Below, in pieces: positions 1-8,729 of a DNA stretch of 64,000 nucleotides. The stretch lies in NCBI GenBank assembly GCA_002162675.1, contig MAAE01000028.1, forward strand, positions 1 through 64,000. Direction: 5' to 3'. The notes under the pieces were generated by a model. The model saw only the letters and a program-made list of their open reading frames with translations. It did not search any database and was not told where the DNA came from. This DNA comes from Colwellia sp. 39_35_sub15_T18. GTDB taxonomy: Bacteria; Pseudomonadota; Gammaproteobacteria; Enterobacterales; Alteromonadaceae. Numbering within the stretch: position 1 is the stretch's first letter; each line of letters opens with the position of its first letter. A program made the position numbers and the translations under genes.

Positions 1-998
1 ATGTTTATACCTTAGCCGACCTCAGTGAAGCCACCATCAAGGTGCTTGAAACAAGAAATGACATTGCCTGTTTATTAATTAATCCACTGCAAGCATTTCA
101 TCCTAATGCCGATTCATTTTCTGACAATACCCTTATCACCAGTGATAGAAAAACAGCCTTTGATAAAGAAGCCTACGCAAAGTGGTTAAGCAGATTACAA
201 GTGGTTTGTAATCGCCGCAATATTATTCTCATTTTTGACGAAGTGTTTGTTGGCTTCAGGTTAGGCATGCGTGGGGCTCAAGAATATTTTAATATTCAAG
301 CCGACTTAGTTACCTACGGAAAAACCTTAGGTGGCGGCATGCCGGTAGGCGTTTTAGCCGGCCGGCATGATTTAATGAAACGCTATAGAGAAAATCAACC
401 TGCCGATGTTTCCTTTGCACGCGGTACGTTTAATTCTCATCCCGCTATTATCGGTTCAATGAATGCTTTTATTCGTCGCATCCAAACACCAGAGATACAG
501 GCAATTTATCAATCCGCCGAGCAAACTTGGAACAACCGAGTCGCGTTATTTAATGAACGCATGCTTGATAAAGACATACCGATAAAATTGTCGAATATGC
601 ACAGTATTTTAACCTTGCACTATCTTCAACCCAGCCGTTATAACTGGATGTTACAGTTCTATTTACGCAGTTCAGGGATTGAACTGAGCTGGTTAGGCAC
701 AGGACGATTCATCATGAGCCTCAGCTTTACTGATGAAGAGTTTACTGAAGTCATTGAGTGTTTTGTGGTCGCGGCCAGCCAAATGCAAGATGACGGTTGG
801 TGGTGGAATTCGCCTAAATTAACCAATCAAGCCATTAAACGTCAATTTATTTACGACATGTTAGTGACAAAATTCCCCGTACTCAATAAATGTTTAACAA
901 GCCCATTAATTAGTAAGGAAATGCGGAAAAAATCACACCATTCATCAAGTGTGAACGACACAAACGTAAATAGTAAGACCATAAATAAGGTGGGTTGA
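1..998 (+). CDS. Class III aminotransferase (PLP-dependent), 3' part only
   Basis: The reading frame is open from base 3, so the true start lies left of the window. Visible motifs are typical of class III (glutamate-1-semialdehyde aminomutase-like) aminotransferases: an IFDEV segment whose Asp contacts the PLP pyridine nitrogen, and YGKTLGGGMPVG carrying the Schiff-base lysine (coded near base 321). The C-terminal small domain is present. The substrate cannot be told. The gene ends 2 bases before the PHP-glycosyltransferase start and shares its strand, so it is probably in the same operon as the glycosyltransferase, decarboxylase and Mpo1-like genes. Family assignment is firm, role unknown. 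Confidence 0.85.
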   Translation, partial: VYTLADLSEATIKVLETRNDIACLLINPLQAFHPNADSFSDNTLITSDRKTAFDKEAYAKWLSRLQVVCNRRNIILIFDEVFVGFRLGMRGAQEYFNIQADLVTYGKTLGGGMPVGVLAGRHDLMKRYRENQPADVSFARGTFNSHPAIIGSMNAFIRRIQTPEIQAIYQSAEQTWNNRVALFNERMLDKDIPIKLSNMHSILTLHYLQPSRYNWMLQFYLRSSGIELSWLGTGRFIMSLSFTDEEFTEVIECFVVAASQMQDDGWWWNSPKLTNQAIKRQFIYDMLVTKFPVLNKCLTSPLISKEMRKKSHHSSSVNDTNVNSKTINKVG

Positions 999-1000
999 TT

Positions 1001-3727
1001 ATGCTTAATCGAATAGACGGACTAGGTAAAAGCGAATTTAGGCAGTCACTGCAAAAGGAGATGAATCAATACATTAGATCACAAGATATTCGTTTTGATA
1101 AAAAAGATTGCTTACGAGTAGATTTACATTGCCACGACTTAAATAGTGATATTCCTGACGAACTCTGGGGTCGAATTCTACGTTTACCCGAAACGTGGTT
1201 AAAAACCAAAAAATTAGTTAAACAACTCAAAAGTAATGACTGTGACGTACTTACTGTCACTAATCATAATAATGCCCGCTCTTGTTGGCAGCTGAAAAAA
1301 TCAGGTGTTGATGTTTTAGTGGCCGCTGAATTCACCTGTTTTTTTCCTGAATACGATTTATTTATCCACATTTTGACCTATGGTTTTACCCAAGAACAGG
1401 AGGTTGAACTTAATAAACTACGTCAGAATGTATATGATTTTTTACGTTATACCACGCTTCATGATATTCCCGTGATCATGCCCCACCCACTTTATTTTTA
1501 CACCAAAAATGAAAAAATGGACTTGAGCTTATTTGAAAAGTTGGCGGTGATTTTTCAACGTTTTGAAGTATTGAACGGACAACGAGATTTATGGCAAAGC
1601 GTATTAACCCTGAATTGGACACAAAGCCTAACCGCCGATAAAATTAACACCTACGCAAAACGCCATAAGCTTAATCCAGCCGATTTTGGCGTTGACCCAC
1701 AGCAACCAAAAATACTCACTGGCGGTTCAGATGATCATACGGGCATTTTTGCTGGTCTTTGTGGCTCATATTTATATGTGCCCAATTTGGCAGAAAGATT
1801 AAAAACGGAACAAGCCTCTGCGCTAGCATTAGAAGCCCTGCGCTTAGGTAATGTAGCTCCTTTTGGTCAAGTTAATGAAAACGAAAAACTAAATATAGCC
1901 CTACTTGATTACTTCGCTCAAGTGGCAACAAAGTTAAAAGATCCGGGCTTATTACGAATTTTATTACACCGCGGAAGCGCTTGGGATAAGGTTGGATGTT
2001 TTATCCTCAGCAACTTCATTTTAGAGTTGCAAAAAAGTAAAAAGTCACGCAAATTTTTTGATTTTGTCCATGAGGCGCTACAAGGTAAAAAACCTAATCT
2101 ATTACTAAAGTGGCAAATATCAAAAGATTACCGGTTCTGCATCGAGCAATTAGAAAAAATAGCTAAAAGTAAGCACCAGTCCCATGAAATATTTGTAGCA
2201 ACGGTTAATGAAGCGATACGAGAACTTTTTTCTCATCTGAATAAACTCATTGCCAAACGCATTCATTCCTTTATTGAAAATCATCAAGGAGAGAAATTAG
2301 AGGGCTTTTCGACGGAAGAATTGACGCGAAAGTTTGAAGTGCCCAGCCAACTCACCGCACTATTTTTCAACGAAGGTAAACATCAAGACAATATTAGTAA
2401 TATTAGTGTTGAGAAAATATTAGATAACCTTTCTTTCCCTGTTTTGATTAGTGCCGTTCTTGCGAGTACAAGCTTGGCGTCTACCAGAGTCTTGTATCAA
2501 AATCGTGAGTTATTGAACAACTTTTCTGACTATCTAGGTAAAAATAAGCATTCGAATCGTGCCTTATATTTAACCGATACCCTGCGCGACAATAATGGCG
2601 TTTCTAATTCTTTATCAGGTAAATTAAAAGAAATACAACGGGCTAATTTACCAGTTGATTTTCTTATTTGCGATAATAATTTTGAGTCAGAGCCTCATCT
2701 ACATGTTGTTCGTCCTATCGGCACATTCGAGGTCGCTAAATATGGCGAGCAAGAAATTCGTTTTCCAGACCTTATGGAAATAGCGCAGATTTTTTATGAA
2801 GGGGGTTATGACCGGATAATTTGCTCAACCGAAGGGCCAATGGCATTGGTTGCCATGTTTATTCAGCAAATGTTCAATGTACCCAGTTATTTTTTTATGC
2901 ATACCGACTGGATTGACTTTATTAAACATACCACAGACCTTAATCAACATGAGCGTGACCGAGTACGCCGTTTACTGCGCGCACTTTATAATCGTTTTGA
3001 TGGTGTATTTGTGCTTAACAATGACCATAAAGAGTGGTTAAGCGGCTACGAAATGTCGTTGCCTGAGGAAAAAGTATTTTTAACGGCACACCATGCAGAG
3101 CCTCGAAATATGAGTGTAAAACCGGGTAGAAAATCCGATATTATTGCCGATGCCAATGACGATACGCCCATATTGTTTATCGCATGTCGGATCAGTAAAG
3201 AAAAAGGACTTTTAGATTTACCCTTCATTATCGAAAAAGCAAAACAGCAACTACCTGATTTACGTATTGTTATAGCCGGCTCTGGCCCTGCCACTGAGGA
3301 GTTAAAACAAAGTCTTCCTCAGGCAACGTTTCTCGGTTGGCAAAGTAAAGAGCAGTTAGCATCATTATATTTAACCTTAGATTTATTTATTTTTCCGTCT
3401 CAATTTGACACTTTTGGCAATGTTATTTTGGAAGCCTTTGCTCATGGTATGCCTGCGCTCGCTTATAACACCAAAGGGCCCAAAGACATCATTCAGCATA
3501 ATATTAATGGCTTCTTAGTTGATGACATTACCGACATGAGTGATGAAATAATTCGCTTTTTCGGTGATAAAAGCTTACGAGGAACAATGCAAAGCAATGC
3601 CTTAAAACGTGCCGCACAATATCAAGCCCAGCCTATCATGGAGCAGTTTTTAACGGATATGGGCTTAGAGCTTCCAAGCAATTACAACCCTTATCGCATT
3701 GATGAACTACAGAAAACGGTAGCTTGA
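1001..3727 (+). CDS. PHP-domain / family-4 glycosyltransferase fusion protein
   Basis: Two enzymes are joined in about 908 residues. The N-terminal part (about 40-260) is a PHP metal-dependent phosphoesterase-like domain with DLHCHD at 41-46, TNHNN near 88-92 and GGSDDHTG near 241-248. After a helical linker of some 200 residues, the C-terminal third is a GT-B glycosyltransferase. It shows ACRISKEKG, IAGSGP and FPSQFDTFGNVILEAF, with the Glu that binds the sugar nucleotide. The ATG at 1001 is preferred over an in-frame TTG at 995 because AAGGTGGG sits 6 bases before it. It probably glycosylates a lipid or polyol, judging from the decarboxylase next door. The PHP substrate is unknown. Confidence 0.85.
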   Translation: MLNRIDGLGKSEFRQSLQKEMNQYIRSQDIRFDKKDCLRVDLHCHDLNSDIPDELWGRILRLPETWLKTKKLVKQLKSNDCDVLTVTNHNNARSCWQLKKSGVDVLVAAEFTCFFPEYDLFIHILTYGFTQEQEVELNKLRQNVYDFLRYTTLHDIPVIMPHPLYFYTKNEKMDLSLFEKLAVIFQRFEVLNGQRDLWQSVLTLNWTQSLTADKINTYAKRHKLNPADFGVDPQQPKILTGGSDDHTGIFAGLCGSYLYVPNLAERLKTEQASALALEALRLGNVAPFGQVNENEKLNIALLDYFAQVATKLKDPGLLRILLHRGSAWDKVGCFILSNFILELQKSKKSRKFFDFVHEALQGKKPNLLLKWQISKDYRFCIEQLEKIAKSKHQSHEIFVATVNEAIRELFSHLNKLIAKRIHSFIENHQGEKLEGFSTEELTRKFEVPSQLTALFFNEGKHQDNISNISVEKILDNLSFPVLISAVLASTSLASTRVLYQNRELLNNFSDYLGKNKHSNRALYLTDTLRDNNGVSNSLSGKLKEIQRANLPVDFLICDNNFESEPHLHVVRPIGTFEVAKYGEQEIRFPDLMEIAQIFYEGGYDRIICSTEGPMALVAMFIQQMFNVPSYFFMHTDWIDFIKHTTDLNQHERDRVRRLLRALYNRFDGVFVLNNDHKEWLSGYEMSLPEEKVFLTAHHAEPRNMSVKPGRKSDIIADANDDTPILFIACRISKEKGLLDLPFIIEKAKQQLPDLRIVIAGSGPATEELKQSLPQATFLGWQSKEQLASLYLTLDLFIFPSQFDTFGNVILEAFAHGMPALAYNTKGPKDIIQHNINGFLVDDITDMSDEIIRFFGDKSLRGTMQSNALKRAAQYQAQPIMEQFLTDMGLELPSNYNPYRIDELQKTVA

Positions 3728-3729
3728 AA

Positions 3730-4674
3730 ATGAGCGAATTTCATCAGCAAAAACAAGTGGCGACAGAGCAACTTGAGTCGAGGGGAACAGAGAAAAGGCT
3801 CATTGAAAAATTAACCTTCTCAGAGCAGCTTAATTTTTTAATAACCAATCGTATCCCCAGAAGATGGCTTACTTTTTTTGTTGGCTGGTTTAGTCAAATT
3901 AAGAGCCCAATGTTAACCAAACTTTCTATCGGTATTTGGTCAATGTTTGCTGAGGATTTAAGGCTGGAAGATGCTAAAAAATCAAAGTTTACTAGTTTAG
4001 GTGATTGTTTCACTCGGGAATTAAAACCCGGCTTAAGGCCTCTTGATGACAGCGCAGACATTGTCACCAGCCCTTGTGATGCGATTTTGGGTGCTCATGG
4101 GAAAATTGACGGTTGCACGGTTTTTCAAGCGAAAGGCTTTCCTTATGCCATTAATGAGTTAATTCCTGATTTCTTATTAGCCAATAAATATAGAAATGGT
4201 TTTTTTGCCACCTTACGATTGAAATCAAGCATGTACCATAGATTTCACGCACCAATAAACTGCAAGGTAAAGCAAGTAAATTATATATCGGGAGATACTT
4301 GGAATGTAAATCCGATTGCGCTGAAGAAAGTAGAAAAACTATTCTGTAAAAATGAACGAGCCGTAGTAGAACTAGAGACTCAGCACCCTAGTCACAGCAT
4401 TACACTAGTTCCTGTCGCTGCGGTTTTAGTGGCAAGTATGAAATTCAATTTTCTTAATCAAACATTAGATCTTAAATATAAAGGCCCTAACTATATTGAT
4501 TGTAACGCGTCGTTCAAAAAAGGTGATGAAATGGGATATTTTCAACATGGCTCAACCATCATTGTTTTTGCCAGCTCAAATTATCAATTAGTCGAAGGGC
4601 TTAAAGAAGGCATGGCGATAAAAATGGGTGAATCCTTACTTTCTGGACATACAAATGATGAACAAGATTTTTAA
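3730..4674 (+). CDS. Phosphatidylserine decarboxylase family protein (paralogue)
   Basis: This is a pyruvoyl-dependent PSD-family enzyme of about 314 residues. Family landmarks are present in order: FTRELKPGLRP (94-104), TSPCDA with the catalytic Asp117, YHRFHAP with His170/His173, and HGST with Ser275. Cleavage before Ser275 would create the pyruvoyl group and the alpha and beta chains. The usual LGST is HGST here. No transmembrane anchor is obvious. The start is the ATG at 3730, directly after the upstream stop (3725-3727). Because it lies in an aminotransferase/glycosyltransferase cluster and not beside rsgA or mscS-type genes, it may decarboxylate a modified phospholipid rather than serve bulk phosphatidylethanolamine synthesis. 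That role is inference. Confidence 0.85.
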   Translation: MSEFHQQKQVATEQLESRGTEKRLIEKLTFSEQLNFLITNRIPRRWLTFFVGWFSQIKSPMLTKLSIGIWSMFAEDLRLEDAKKSKFTSLGDCFTRELKPGLRPLDDSADIVTSPCDAILGAHGKIDGCTVFQAKGFPYAINELIPDFLLANKYRNGFFATLRLKSSMYHRFHAPINCKVKQVNYISGDTWNVNPIALKKVEKLFCKNERAVVELETQHPSHSITLVPVAAVLVASMKFNFLNQTLDLKYKGPNYIDCNASFKKGDEMGYFQHGSTIIVFASSNYQLVEGLKEGMAIKMGESLLSGHTNDEQDF

Positions 4675-4712
4675 CCTTAACTACAACTTACTATTAACTC
4701 AAAAGGCCTAAT

Positions 4713-5333
4713 ATGACTTTTTTAGAAGAACTACAAAAACAACGCTGGGATGACCATCGCTTTTATCATCACAACCGTATTAATCAATTTTTACACTTGC
4801 TCAGTGCTATCTGCTTTGTTGCTAGTTATATATTGGTATTTATTTATCCCGCAGCTGCAGCGTTAGTGGGTTGGTTATTGTCTATGGTATTGCGTCAAAC
4901 CGGGCATTTTTTCTTTGAGCCAAAAAGTTATGACAATGTTAACCAAGCAACTCATGAGTTTAAAGAAAACGTCAAGGTAGGTTATAACTTACAACGTAAA
5001 ATGGTCTTGCTTTCAATTTGGGCATTAACACCCATCGCATTATATTTTTCACCTAGCTTCTTTGGTTTATTTACCCCTTATACTTCGTTCGAAGGCTTCA
5101 TCAATACCATGGCAATTTTATGGTTATTCATTGGCTTAGGTGCGGTCATTTTTAGAACCGTGCATTTGTTTAAATTAATGGGAGTGCAATCTGGACTGGT
5201 TTGGTTTTGTAAAATACTTTCTGACCCTTTTCATGATATTAAAATTTATCGAAAATCACTGTATTACATGCTTAAAGGTGAAATGTACGACAATATGGAA
5301 GATTGGTACGACAAAACCGCCTATCAAAAGTAA
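4713..5333 (+). CDS. Mpo1-like (DUF962/YGL010w-type) membrane protein
   Basis: This is a 206-residue integral membrane protein. It has FYHHNRINQFLHLLS near the N-terminus and GHFFFEP near residue 65, placed like the conserved histidine segments of the Mpo1/DUF962 family. Several hydrophobic helices follow (about 25-58, 90-110, 130-150). Yeast Mpo1 is an iron-dependent dioxygenase in alpha-oxidation of 2-hydroxy fatty acids. Whether this bacterial relative does the same is unknown. It lies 38 bases after the decarboxylase gene and is the last gene of the lipid-like cluster, which fits an action on acyl chains. The family call rests on motif likeness only. Confidence 0.55.
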   Translation: MTFLEELQKQRWDDHRFYHHNRINQFLHLLSAICFVASYILVFIYPAAAALVGWLLSMVLRQTGHFFFEPKSYDNVNQATHEFKENVKVGYNLQRKMVLLSIWALTPIALYFSPSFFGLFTPYTSFEGFINTMAILWLFIGLGAVIFRTVHLFKLMGVQSGLVWFCKILSDPFHDIKIYRKSLYYMLKGEMYDNMEDWYDKTAYQK

Positions 5334-5726
5334 GCTAAAAAATATTGAGCGAGAAATGGCCACAGCTATTATTGAAATGTTGTGGTCGTTTTTCGTCATG
5401 CAAGTAGCAAACTTAAGCGAGTTAGCCATCATTCGCTCGATCTCTCCTGCTGAGATTTAGCCCTCTAAAAACTACGGCTCCAAACCCCTCAATTGTTTAA
5501 CTATTTAATGCTTAGACTGCTCAATTGGCAATCAATACTTGCACCAATATCAAACAATTAGTTTAAGTTGTGCACTTTCAATAAATTAAAAACACTTAAT
5601 CACACATAATCACACATAAAATAAATATAAATAATCCTCACTTTACAATGAATTATAAGAAATAATTAACTTATGACTGATATGGCACAGGACTTGAGAT
5701 AATAATCACAACTTGTATTTATATTT
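5334..5726. other. Intergenic region before the glucosylglycerate operon
   Basis: About 390 bases without a convincing gene; the short frames on both strands lack ribosome sites and family features. It is very AT-rich. A short direct repeat of AATCACACAT occurs twice near 5600-5620. The right end holds a sigma-54-like candidate at 5683-5698. Confidence 0.6.
5683..5698 (+). promoter_or_regulatory. Possible sigma-54 (-24/-12) promoter
   Basis: TGGCAC, five bases, then TTGAG resembles the RpoN consensus TGGCAC-N5-TTGCW with correct spacing, and would place transcription start near 5710, just before the kinase gene. The -12 element has GA where GC is almost invariant, so this is only a candidate. 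Confidence 0.25.
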
Positions 5727-6620
5727 ATGGTGGAAAGGATGCTGGCAACTTTTATTAAACAACACAATTTACCTGAAGATTTCAAACTCACTGTAGAAAA
5801 ATATTATCAGCCATTCGCCGAGCAATTATTTAGCCGATTTTCAGCAACGAATGACGTTTATTTTGTCGGCATAAACGGCTGTCAAGGCAGCGGCAAGTCA
5901 ACATTTACTGACTTTATTGCCAGCTACTTAACCACTCAATATCAACTCAATGTTGTCGTGATGTCTTTAGATGATTTTTATTTTTCGAGCGCAACACGAA
6001 ATAAACTCGCACAAGATATTCATCCCTTATTAGCAACAAGAGGCGTTCCAGGTACTCATGATATCGTTGAACTTCGTCATATATTGGCGCAGTTAAAACA
6101 GCAAAGCAGCGGTTTTTCAATACAAAAATTTAACAAGGCTACCGACGAACCTTTTCCTGAATCTAAATGGACGTCAGTTGAAAAGCCTGCCGATATTGTA
6201 TTATTAGAGGGCTGGTGCTGGGGCGTAAAACCACAAACAGCAGAGCAGTTAATATTGCCAATCAATGAACTTGAATGCCAATACGATAAAACGGGAGTGT
6301 GGCGAAACTATGTTAATCAGCAACTTAAAAACGCTTATCAACCTTTGTATAAAGAAATGGATTTCTGGTTAGCACTGCAAGCACCTTCATTAGATTGCGT
6401 ATATAAATGGCGTTTAGAGCAAGAACAAAAACTAAAAGTCAGGAATATGGGTATAGAGAACTCAAAAATCATGACGCCAACGGAAGTATTAAATTTCACT
6501 CAGTATTTCCAAAGGTTGAGCATTCAAGGCTGTAAAACTTTTGCACAATCTTCTGACGCTATTTTCTACTTAGGTTACGATCGTAAAATTACCGACATGT
6601 CAATCAAGGCAAGTCGATGA
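5727..6620 (+). CDS. D-glycerate kinase-like P-loop kinase
   Basis: This is a P-loop kinase of about 297 residues in the glycerate 3-kinase/uridine kinase-like group. Walker A is GCQGSGKST at 51-59, followed by SLDDFY and a basic, aromatic segment typical of plant-type GLYK and YggC/YfhQ proteins. In this setting it would phosphorylate the D-glycerate released by the phosphorylase encoded at 8730-10493, returning it to glycolysis. Two starts are possible: ATG 5727, without a clear ribosome site, or ATG 5739, with GGAAAGG directly abutting it. The stop overlaps the next ATG by four bases (ATGA), so the two are translationally coupled. The substrate is inferred from neighbours. Confidence 0.75.
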   Translation: MVERMLATFIKQHNLPEDFKLTVEKYYQPFAEQLFSRFSATNDVYFVGINGCQGSGKSTFTDFIASYLTTQYQLNVVVMSLDDFYFSSATRNKLAQDIHPLLATRGVPGTHDIVELRHILAQLKQQSSGFSIQKFNKATDEPFPESKWTSVEKPADIVLLEGWCWGVKPQTAEQLILPINELECQYDKTGVWRNYVNQQLKNAYQPLYKEMDFWLALQAPSLDCVYKWRLEQEQKLKVRNMGIENSKIMTPTEVLNFTQYFQRLSIQGCKTFAQSSDAIFYLGYDRKITDMSIKASR

Positions 6621-7450
6621 GTATGTTAAAAACGCTTATATTCAGCGACTTAGATGGTACGCTGCTTGACCATTTCACTTATCAATCTACCGCTGTAGAG
6701 AAAACACTGCAACAATTGCATAAAGCAAATATTCCGGTCATTTTAAATACCAGCAAAACATTCGCTGAGTTAGAAGTTATTCACCACGACCTTGGTTTAA
6801 GAACACCCTTTATTATAGAAAATGGCGCAGCCATATATATGCCAATAAACACCTTCAATTCACAACCTGAGGGTACAGTAATTATTGGCAATTATTGGGT
6901 GAAATCATTCAGTTTACCCAGAGAGTACTGGTTAACTTTATTGTCGAAAAATAGCCAAAAATTTAGCCCGTATTATCAAGGTTTTTCAACATTATCAGAC
7001 TCAAAATTATGCCAAATGACCGGGTTGAATATTGACGAAGCTAAACGCGCAAAGCAAAGACAATATGCCGAGCCACTGCATTGGTTGGGTGATAACCCCA
7101 CGAAGGAAGACTTTATAGCGCACTTGGTTAGCTTAGGCGCGAATGCTGTTTTCGGCGGAAGATTTATTCATGTCGGGGATTATTGCGATAAAGGCCAAGC
7201 GCTTATTTGGTTAGCTGAACGATACCGTGAACAATTTCCTAACTACGCCATTTCAACGATTGCCTTAGGTGATGGCGAAAATGATATTGCTATGTTAGAA
7301 GCTGCAGATATGGCCATTCAAATACGCTCGCCCGTGCATGATTTTCCAAGCTTATATCGTCAGCATAGCAGCACAAAAACTCAATTATATGGCCCTCAAG
7401 GTTGGGCTGAGGCAATACAAAAACTCTTAACTAATCAACTAATCAACTAA
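6617..7450 (+). CDS. gpgP: Glucosyl-/mannosyl-3-phosphoglycerate phosphatase (HAD family)
   Basis: This is a HAD phosphatase of 277 residues in the mannosyl-3-phosphoglycerate phosphatase/YedP group. Motif I is FSDLDGTLLD (nucleophile Asp11, acid Asp13), motif II lies in NTSKTF, and motif IV is GDGENDIAML. It would remove the phosphate from glucosyl-3-phosphoglycerate to give glucosylglycerate, a compatible solute. Glucosyl is preferred over mannosyl because the phosphorylase of the cluster is a GH13_18 enzyme. The gene starts within the kinase stop codon (ATGA). Its last codons and stop lie inside an 8-base tandem repeat, so the C-terminus may vary between strains. Confidence 0.8.
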   Translation: MSMLKTLIFSDLDGTLLDHFTYQSTAVEKTLQQLHKANIPVILNTSKTFAELEVIHHDLGLRTPFIIENGAAIYMPINTFNSQPEGTVIIGNYWVKSFSLPREYWLTLLSKNSQKFSPYYQGFSTLSDSKLCQMTGLNIDEAKRAKQRQYAEPLHWLGDNPTKEDFIAHLVSLGANAVFGGRFIHVGDYCDKGQALIWLAERYREQFPNYAISTIALGDGENDIAMLEAADMAIQIRSPVHDFPSLYRQHSSTKTQLYGPQGWAEAIQKLLTNQLIN

Positions 7451-7459
7451 TCAACTAAT
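7429..7459. repeat. 8-base tandem repeat over the gpgP stop codon
   Basis: The unit AACTAATC occurs three times plus seven bases of a fourth. The gpgP stop codon (7448-7450) is inside the array. The unit is not a multiple of three, so gain or loss of a copy shifts the reading frame at the C-terminus and changes the distance to the next gene. Confidence 0.9.
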
Positions 7460-7472
7460 TCAGGGGTAAATC

Positions 7473-8705
7473 ATGGCTGATTTTTATCAAAATGGTACCG
7501 TAACTACGCTGCACAATTTAGCTCAACGTGAACCATCGGATATGGCAAATGAATTATTAACGTTCTCAAAAACACGTTCATTAGGGCTGATATTACCGTC
7601 GTTGTTTTCTGAGCTAGAAGGCGAAGCCTTACCTGACATCATTAATAAAATTAAAGACGTAAAGTATTTATCTGAAATAGTCATCGGTTTAGACAGAGCC
7701 AACCTTGAACAATATCAGCATGCCTTATCATTTTTTGGTCAATTGCCTCAACATCACCGGGTATTATGGAATGATGGCCCAAGGTTACAAGCAATTGATG
7801 CAAAATTAAAAGCATTAGGGTTAGCCCCAAAAGAACTGGGTAAAGGCCGTAATGTTTGGTATTGCATGGGATACATATTAGCATCAGGTAAAGCTGAATC
7901 TATTGCATTGCACGACTGTGACATTTTGACTTATGAAAGAGATTTACTTGACCGACTACTTTACCCTGTTGCCAACCCACTGTTTAACTATGAATTTTCT
8001 AAAGGTTTTTACGCGCGCGTTGCTGGCGGGAAAATTAATGGCCGCGTCTCACGTTTATTGGTGACGCCTTTGATTAAAGCGTTGAAAAAAACGGTGGGTC
8101 ATTGTGATTACCTTGAATATATGGACAGTTTCTTATACCCACTGGCGGGTGAATTTTCATTTCGCCGAGACGTGCTAAACGACATTCGTATTCCAAGTGA
8201 TTGGGGTTTAGAAATAGGGGTATTATCAGAGATGTACCGCAATTATTCACCAAACCGTATTTGCCAAGTCGATATCGCCTCAACCTATGATCATAAACAT
8301 CAAGATATGTCTTTGGATGACTCTACTGCCGGTTTATCTAAAATGTCGATTGATATCAGTAAGGCATTCATTCGTAAACTCGCCACGCAAGGTGAAACAT
8401 TTACCACTGAAAAGTTTAGAACCTTAAAAGCAACCTACTACCGTATTGCGCTAGATTATGTTGAAACCTATCGAAATGACGCCATGATGAATGGCCTTAA
8501 GCTTGATATTCATAGTGAAGAAAAAGCGGTGGAGATGTTTGCTGAAAATATATTAACGGCAGGAAGTACCTTCTTAGAGCAGCCGATGGAAACGCCTTTT
8601 ATTCCATCTTGGAACCGTGTGGTGAGTGCGATCCCTGATATTCTAGCGCAATTAAAAGAGGCGGTTGAATTAGACAATGAAGAATTCAGTCAATCAATAA
8701 AATAG
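7473..8705 (+). CDS. gpgS: Glucosyl-3-phosphoglycerate synthase (GT81-type)
   Basis: This is a GT-A glycosyltransferase of 410 residues. It starts its catalytic core with GLILPSLFSE and carries a DCD metal/nucleotide-sugar motif at 148-150, in ALHDCDILTY, as in GT81 glucosyl-3-phosphoglycerate synthases. It would transfer glucose from an NDP-glucose to 3-phosphoglycerate. The product is the substrate of the upstream phosphatase. A good ribosome site (AGGGG at 7462-7466) precedes ATG 7473. The related GT55/GT78 mannosylglycerate enzymes are an alternative, but the phosphorylase next door points to the glucosyl form. Function is supported by family and by the complete pathway around it. Confidence 0.8.
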   Translation: MADFYQNGTVTTLHNLAQREPSDMANELLTFSKTRSLGLILPSLFSELEGEALPDIINKIKDVKYLSEIVIGLDRANLEQYQHALSFFGQLPQHHRVLWNDGPRLQAIDAKLKALGLAPKELGKGRNVWYCMGYILASGKAESIALHDCDILTYERDLLDRLLYPVANPLFNYEFSKGFYARVAGGKINGRVSRLLVTPLIKALKKTVGHCDYLEYMDSFLYPLAGEFSFRRDVLNDIRIPSDWGLEIGVLSEMYRNYSPNRICQVDIASTYDHKHQDMSLDDSTAGLSKMSIDISKAFIRKLATQGETFTTEKFRTLKATYYRIALDYVETYRNDAMMNGLKLDIHSEEKAVEMFAENILTAGSTFLEQPMETPFIPSWNRVVSAIPDILAQLKEAVELDNEEFSQSIK

Positions 8706-8729
8706 TCAGCATTGAAATAAGGAAGCACT

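Noticed and set aside
5233-5460. Plus-strand frame overlapping the Mpo1-like gene
   Set aside because: It lies mostly inside another coding gene, has no ribosome site and no family features.
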